A model generated the notes under the pieces. That model was not told the origin of the DNA, ran no database searches, and saw nothing but the letters and a program-made list of their open reading frames with translations. From positions 1,539,001 through 1,603,000 of the forward strand of contig NZ_CP149932.1 in the NCBI RefSeq assembly GCF_037949795.1: DNA of 64,000 bases, written 5' to 3'. This document shows, piece after piece, positions 61,176 to 64,000 of the stretch (position 1 is its first letter; every line of letters starts with the position of its first letter). A program made the position numbers and the translations under genes. The DNA is from Thioclava sp. GXIMD2076 (GTDB taxonomy: Bacteria > Pseudomonadota > Alphaproteobacteria > Rhodobacterales > Rhodobacteraceae).

Positions 61176-63341
61176 TTAGTCGAAGCTATGGGCAAGCTTT
61201 GGAACGTCACTTGCGCCCGCAGAGCCCCGACCGGAAAGCGAGGGGTTCTCCATGAAGAAGCGGTGGCAGTTGAAAAGCGTCTGGTTATCTTCCGGAAGAT
61301 GGCGGATGAACTTGCCATCGGGTTGCAGGATCCAGCTCTGGGCCTCGTCGGCCATGTTGGCCGCCATGATCTGCTCGGTGATCTGCGCTTTCACGGTGGG
61401 GTTGGTGGCCTCGACCAGTGTCTCGACACGGCGGTTGAGGTTGCGGCCCATCCAGTCGGCAGAGCTGAAGAAGACCCGCGCCTTCTTGGAGGGCAGCCCG
61501 TGGCCATTGCCGAAACAGACGATGCGCGAATGTTCCAGATAGCGGCCTACGATGGATTTCACGCGGATATTCTCGGACAGCCCCTTGATGCCGGGGCGGA
61601 TGCCGCAAATGCCGCGGATCACGAGGCTGATCTTCACGCCCGCCTGACTGGCGGCGTAGAGCGCGTCGATCACCTCGGGGTCGATGATGGAGTTCATCTT
61701 GCCCCAGATCTCGGCAGGTTTGCCGGCCTTGGCAAATTCCGCCTCGCGGGCGATCATCTCCAGAAGGCGCGGCTTCAACGTATGGGGCGAGATCGCGAGG
61801 TTCTCGAGATTTTCGGGCTGCACATAGCCCGAGAGATAGTTGAAAACCTTGGTCGCATCGCGTCCCAGCGCATCATCACATGTGAAGAAGCTCAGGTCGG
61901 TATAGATCTTGGCCGTGATCGGGTGATAGTTGCCGGTGCCGTAATGGGTATAGGTCACGAGGCTGTCGCCCTCGCGGCGCACCACGGTGCTGATCTTGGC
62001 ATGGGTCTTGTAATTGGTGAACCCGTAGACCACATGCGCTCCCGCACGCTCGAGCATGCGCGACTGGCGGATATTGGCGGCCTCGTCGAAGCGCGCCTTC
62101 AGCTCTACCAGTGCGGTGACCGATTTGCCGTTCTCGGCGGCCTCGCAGAGCGCCGAGACGATGGGCGAGTTCTTGGAGGTCCGGTAAAGCGTCTGCTTGA
62201 TGGCCAGCACATTGGGGTCATTGGCCGCCTGCGTCAGAAAGCGCACCACCATGTCGAAGGTCTCGTAAGGGTGATGGAGCAGCATATCCTTCTGGCGGAT
62301 CGCCGCGAACATATCGCCTTCGTGGTCCTGTACGCGCTCGGGGACGCGCGGCGTGAAGGAGGGCCACAGGAGATCGGGCCGGTCGTCGATGATCAGCTCT
62401 TTCAGATCGGCCACGCCCAGAAGACCGCGCACCTCGACCACCTCGTCTTGCGTCACATGCAGCTCGTCCATGATGACCTGATGCAGGCTCTCGGGCGCTC
62501 CTGCGGTGATCTTCAGGCGGATCACCTGACCGCGGCGGCGGCGTTTGAGGGCCGTCTCGAACTCGCGCACCAGGTCCTCGGCCTCGTCCTCGACCTCGAG
62601 GTCGCTGTCCCGCAGCACGCGGAAGGCGCAATGGCCGCGCTCGCGGAAGCCGGGGAAGAGCGAGTTGAGATGCAGGAGGAGCACATCCTCGAGCGGCAGG
62701 AACCGCGCCTCGCCGGGCAGGCGCACAAAGCGGTCGATCTGCTGCGGGATCGGCAAAAGCGCCTGCATCCGGCGTTTGTCGCCCGGGCGTTCCAGTTCGA
62801 GCGCCAGACAGAAGCCCAGATTGGGGATGAAGGGGAAGGGATGTGCGGGATCGATCGCCAAGGGCGAGAGCACCGGAAACACCTTCTGCAGGAAGTGGTT
62901 GCGCAGGAAGACGAGGTCATCCTCGGTCAGGGTCGCGCGGGTCACCACATGGATGCCCGCCTCATCCAGCTCGGCGCGGATCTTGTTCCAGCTCGATTGC
63001 TGCATATCCATCAACTGGCGGGCGTCCTCGTTGATCAGCTGGAGCTGCTCGCGCGGGGTCAGGCCGTCATGGGAGGGCAGGTTGTTGCCCTCGCGCACCA
63101 GCTCGCGCAGCCCCGCCACGCGGACCGTGTAGAATTCATCAAGGTTCGTGGCCGAAATCGAGACGAAGCGCAGCCGCTCCAGCAGCGGCACGCGCGGATT
63201 GGTCGCCTCTTCCAGAACCCGCCAGTTGAACGCGAGCCATGACAGCTCGCGGTTGAAGAAACGTCCGGGGCCGGAGATAACCTCTTCGGGAAGCTCGACG
63301 GGCGCGGGAAACGGGGTTTTGAGAAAATCAGCCTGTGTCAT
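61176..63341 (-). CDS. ppk: Polyphosphate kinase 1
   Basis: A 721-residue PPK1, which reversibly polymerises the ATP gamma phosphate. N-terminal [39 protein letters not shown], then the catalytic domains with phosphohistidine [13 protein letters not shown] and second His in [13 protein letters not shown], and DLSFFTCD. Length is normal. It sits between hda and ppx on the minus strand, all in one direction. Confidence 0.97.
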   Translation of the reverse strand: MTQADFLKTPFPAPVELPEEVISGPGRFFNRELSWLAFNWRVLEEATNPRVPLLERLRFVSISATNLDEFYTVRVAGLRELVREGNNLPSHDGLTPREQLQLINEDARQLMDMQQSSWNKIRAELDEAGIHVVTRATLTEDDLVFLRNHFLQKVFPVLSPLAIDPAHPFPFIPNLGFCLALELERPGDKRRMQALLPIPQQIDRFVRLPGEARFLPLEDVLLLHLNSLFPGFRERGHCAFRVLRDSDLEVEDEAEDLVREFETALKRRRRGQVIRLKITAGAPESLHQVIMDELHVTQDEVVEVRGLLGVADLKELIIDDRPDLLWPSFTPRVPERVQDHEGDMFAAIRQKDMLLHHPYETFDMVVRFLTQAANDPNVLAIKQTLYRTSKNSPIVSALCEAAENGKSVTALVELKARFDEAANIRQSRMLERAGAHVVYGFTNYKTHAKISTVVRREGDSLVTYTHYGTGNYHPITAKIYTDLSFFTCDDALGRDATKVFNYLSGYVQPENLENLAISPHTLKPRLLEMIAREAEFAKAGKPAEIWGKMNSIIDPEVIDALYAASQAGVKISLVIRGICGIRPGIKGLSENIRVKSIVGRYLEHSRIVCFGNGHGLPSKKARVFFSSADWMGRNLNRRVETLVEATNPTVKAQITEQIMAANMADEAQSWILQPDGKFIRHLPEDNQTLFNCHRFFMENPSLSGRGSAGASDVPKLAHSFD

Positions 63342-63386
63342 GCCGCGGTTATTGCCCTGAGTTGTAACGGAAAGATGACGGTTTGA

Positions 63387-64000
63387 TTAATCTTCTTCGT
63401 GAAGCCCGAGACTGTCCAGAACATCGGAGGCCAACGAGCGGGTAATCGCCCGTTTTTCCGTAAGTGACCTTGCGTCAAGCGCGCCCACCAGCGCCCGTGC
63501 CGTGGCCAGCGACCGGTCCATCCGGCTGACGAGCCACGGGATCAGCGTGACCGGCACATGGATCTGGCGATCGGCGAACATCTTCACCAGCACGGCGGCC
63601 AGAAGCGCGTCATCGGGTGGCATGATCTTGGCGGAAGTGGTCGCCTCCATCCGTGAGCGCAGATCGGGCACCACGAGGCCCCAGTCGCGCGGCGGCGTGC
63701 GCGCGGTCAGCAGGAGCTTCACGTTTTCGGCCTGACAGAGATTGCACAGATGGAACAGCAGCGATTCGCGCTCGCGCGTGCCCGCAATCTGGTTGGCGTC
63801 ATCCACAACGATGGCACCGGCGGTCGCCAGCCATGGCGCGTCGTAATCGGCCAGCTCGCGGGCAGGGATCAGGGGGGCACGGTTGGCATCGGCCCAGATC
63901 TGCGCGAGATGGGTCTTGCCCGCGCCCGCATCGCCCGTGAGGATCATCCGTCCCGAGGTCCAGCTTTCGGGTGTGTCCAGCATCGCCAGCGCCAGCGCAT
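63387..64000 (-). CDS. hdaA: DnaA-related regulator Hda/HdaA, N-terminus beyond the window
   Basis: About 203 residues of a DnaA-homologous AAA protein; the frame is open to the window edge, and by family ~25 N-terminal residues are missing. Walker A MILTGDAGAGKTHLAQIWAD, Walker B AIVVDDANQ, sensor 1 LLLTARTPPRDW, and the lid LDARSLTEKRAITRSLASDV are seen. It lacks the DnaA DNA-binding domain IV. Such proteins promote ATP hydrolysis by DnaA with the beta clamp and so limit reinitiation. It is the gene before ppk. Confidence 0.92.
   Translation of the reverse strand, partial: ALALAMLDTPESWTSGRMILTGDAGAGKTHLAQIWADANRAPLIPARELADYDAPWLATAGAIVVDDANQIAGTRERESLLFHLCNLCQAENVKLLLTARTPPRDWGLVVPDLRSRMEATTSAKIMPPDDALLAAVLVKMFADRQIHVPVTLIPWLVSRMDRSLATARALVGALDARSLTEKRAITRSLASDVLDSLGLHEED

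Noticed and set aside
61188-63242. 684-codon plus-strand frame over ppk
   Set aside because: Antisense shadow of polyphosphate kinase, with no recognisable domain.

Overview
The window looks like core chromosome of an alphaproteobacterium of the Rhodobacteraceae (a Rhodobacter/Paracoccus/Thioclava-like organism; the genus cannot be fixed from sequence alone). The signs are high G+C, the gene orders rpoD-fabI, nrdR-ribD ... ribE-ribB-ribH-nusB, glyQ-small gene-glyS, folB-folP-glmM, hsp20-DUF1150, trxB/lrp and ppx-ppk-hda, and a folB with a C-terminal extension of the kind I associate with this family. There is no transposase, integrase, CRISPR array or phage module. One tRNA (Arg-UCU) is present. 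Many genes are coupled by 1-4 nt overlaps, and strong hairpin terminators separate units.

Layout. 1-4.9 kb: 3' end of rpoD, an unknown gene, fabI, a two-subunit CoA transferase (minus), a qorB-like reductase divergent from an HxlR regulator, a small lipoprotein. 4.9-14.6 kb: yjbQ, nrdR, ribD; then three minus-strand capsule genes (kpsC, polysaccharide export lipoprotein, kpsS) lie between ribD and the ribE-ribB-ribH-nusB operon. 14.6-23.8 kb: a 59-residue ORF behind a perfect palindrome, an acetyltransferase, tRNA-Arg, a Na+/H+ antiporter with a cyclic-nucleotide domain, a Bax-inhibitor-1 protein, a quinone reductase, an XRE regulator, hisN, and an envelope protein with a degenerate trypsin fold. 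23.9-34.4 kb: glyQ/small gene/glyS, a variant pyruvate phosphate dikinase, a SleB-type hydrolase, folB-folP-glmM. 34.5-46.1 kb: acetyltransferase, guanine deaminase, mgtE-5-FCL, ymdB, an SLC13 permease, lipoprotein, yebC, a LysR/SDR pair, a TSUP transporter, a HAD hydrolase. 46.3-53.8 kb: maoC, ribF, ycgN-ltaE, prs, an isomerase-hydrolase pair, ydcH-purE-purK. 53.9-64 kb: hsp20-DUF1150, a Hint-domain protein, trxB/lrp, a TerB-J protein, an EEP phosphatase, ppx, ppk and the body of hda.

The genes are mainly cofactor supply (riboflavin to FAD: ribD, ribE, ribB, ribH, ribF; folate: folB, folP, 5-FCL), nucleotide supply (prs, purE, purK, nrdR), translation (glyQ, glyS, tRNA-Arg), envelope (glmM, capsule genes, hydrolase, lipoproteins) and polyphosphate turnover. 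I found no clear new multi-gene defence or mobile system. The best leads are single genes or sites: a protease-like envelope protein without catalytic residues, a RibB whose GTP cyclohydrolase half lacks its zinc cysteines, the unexplained C-terminal domain of FolB, a PPDK paralogue short by about 33 residues in its ATP-grasp part, a Hint-domain protein behind an AT-rich leader, and several palindromic or phased operator-like sites.
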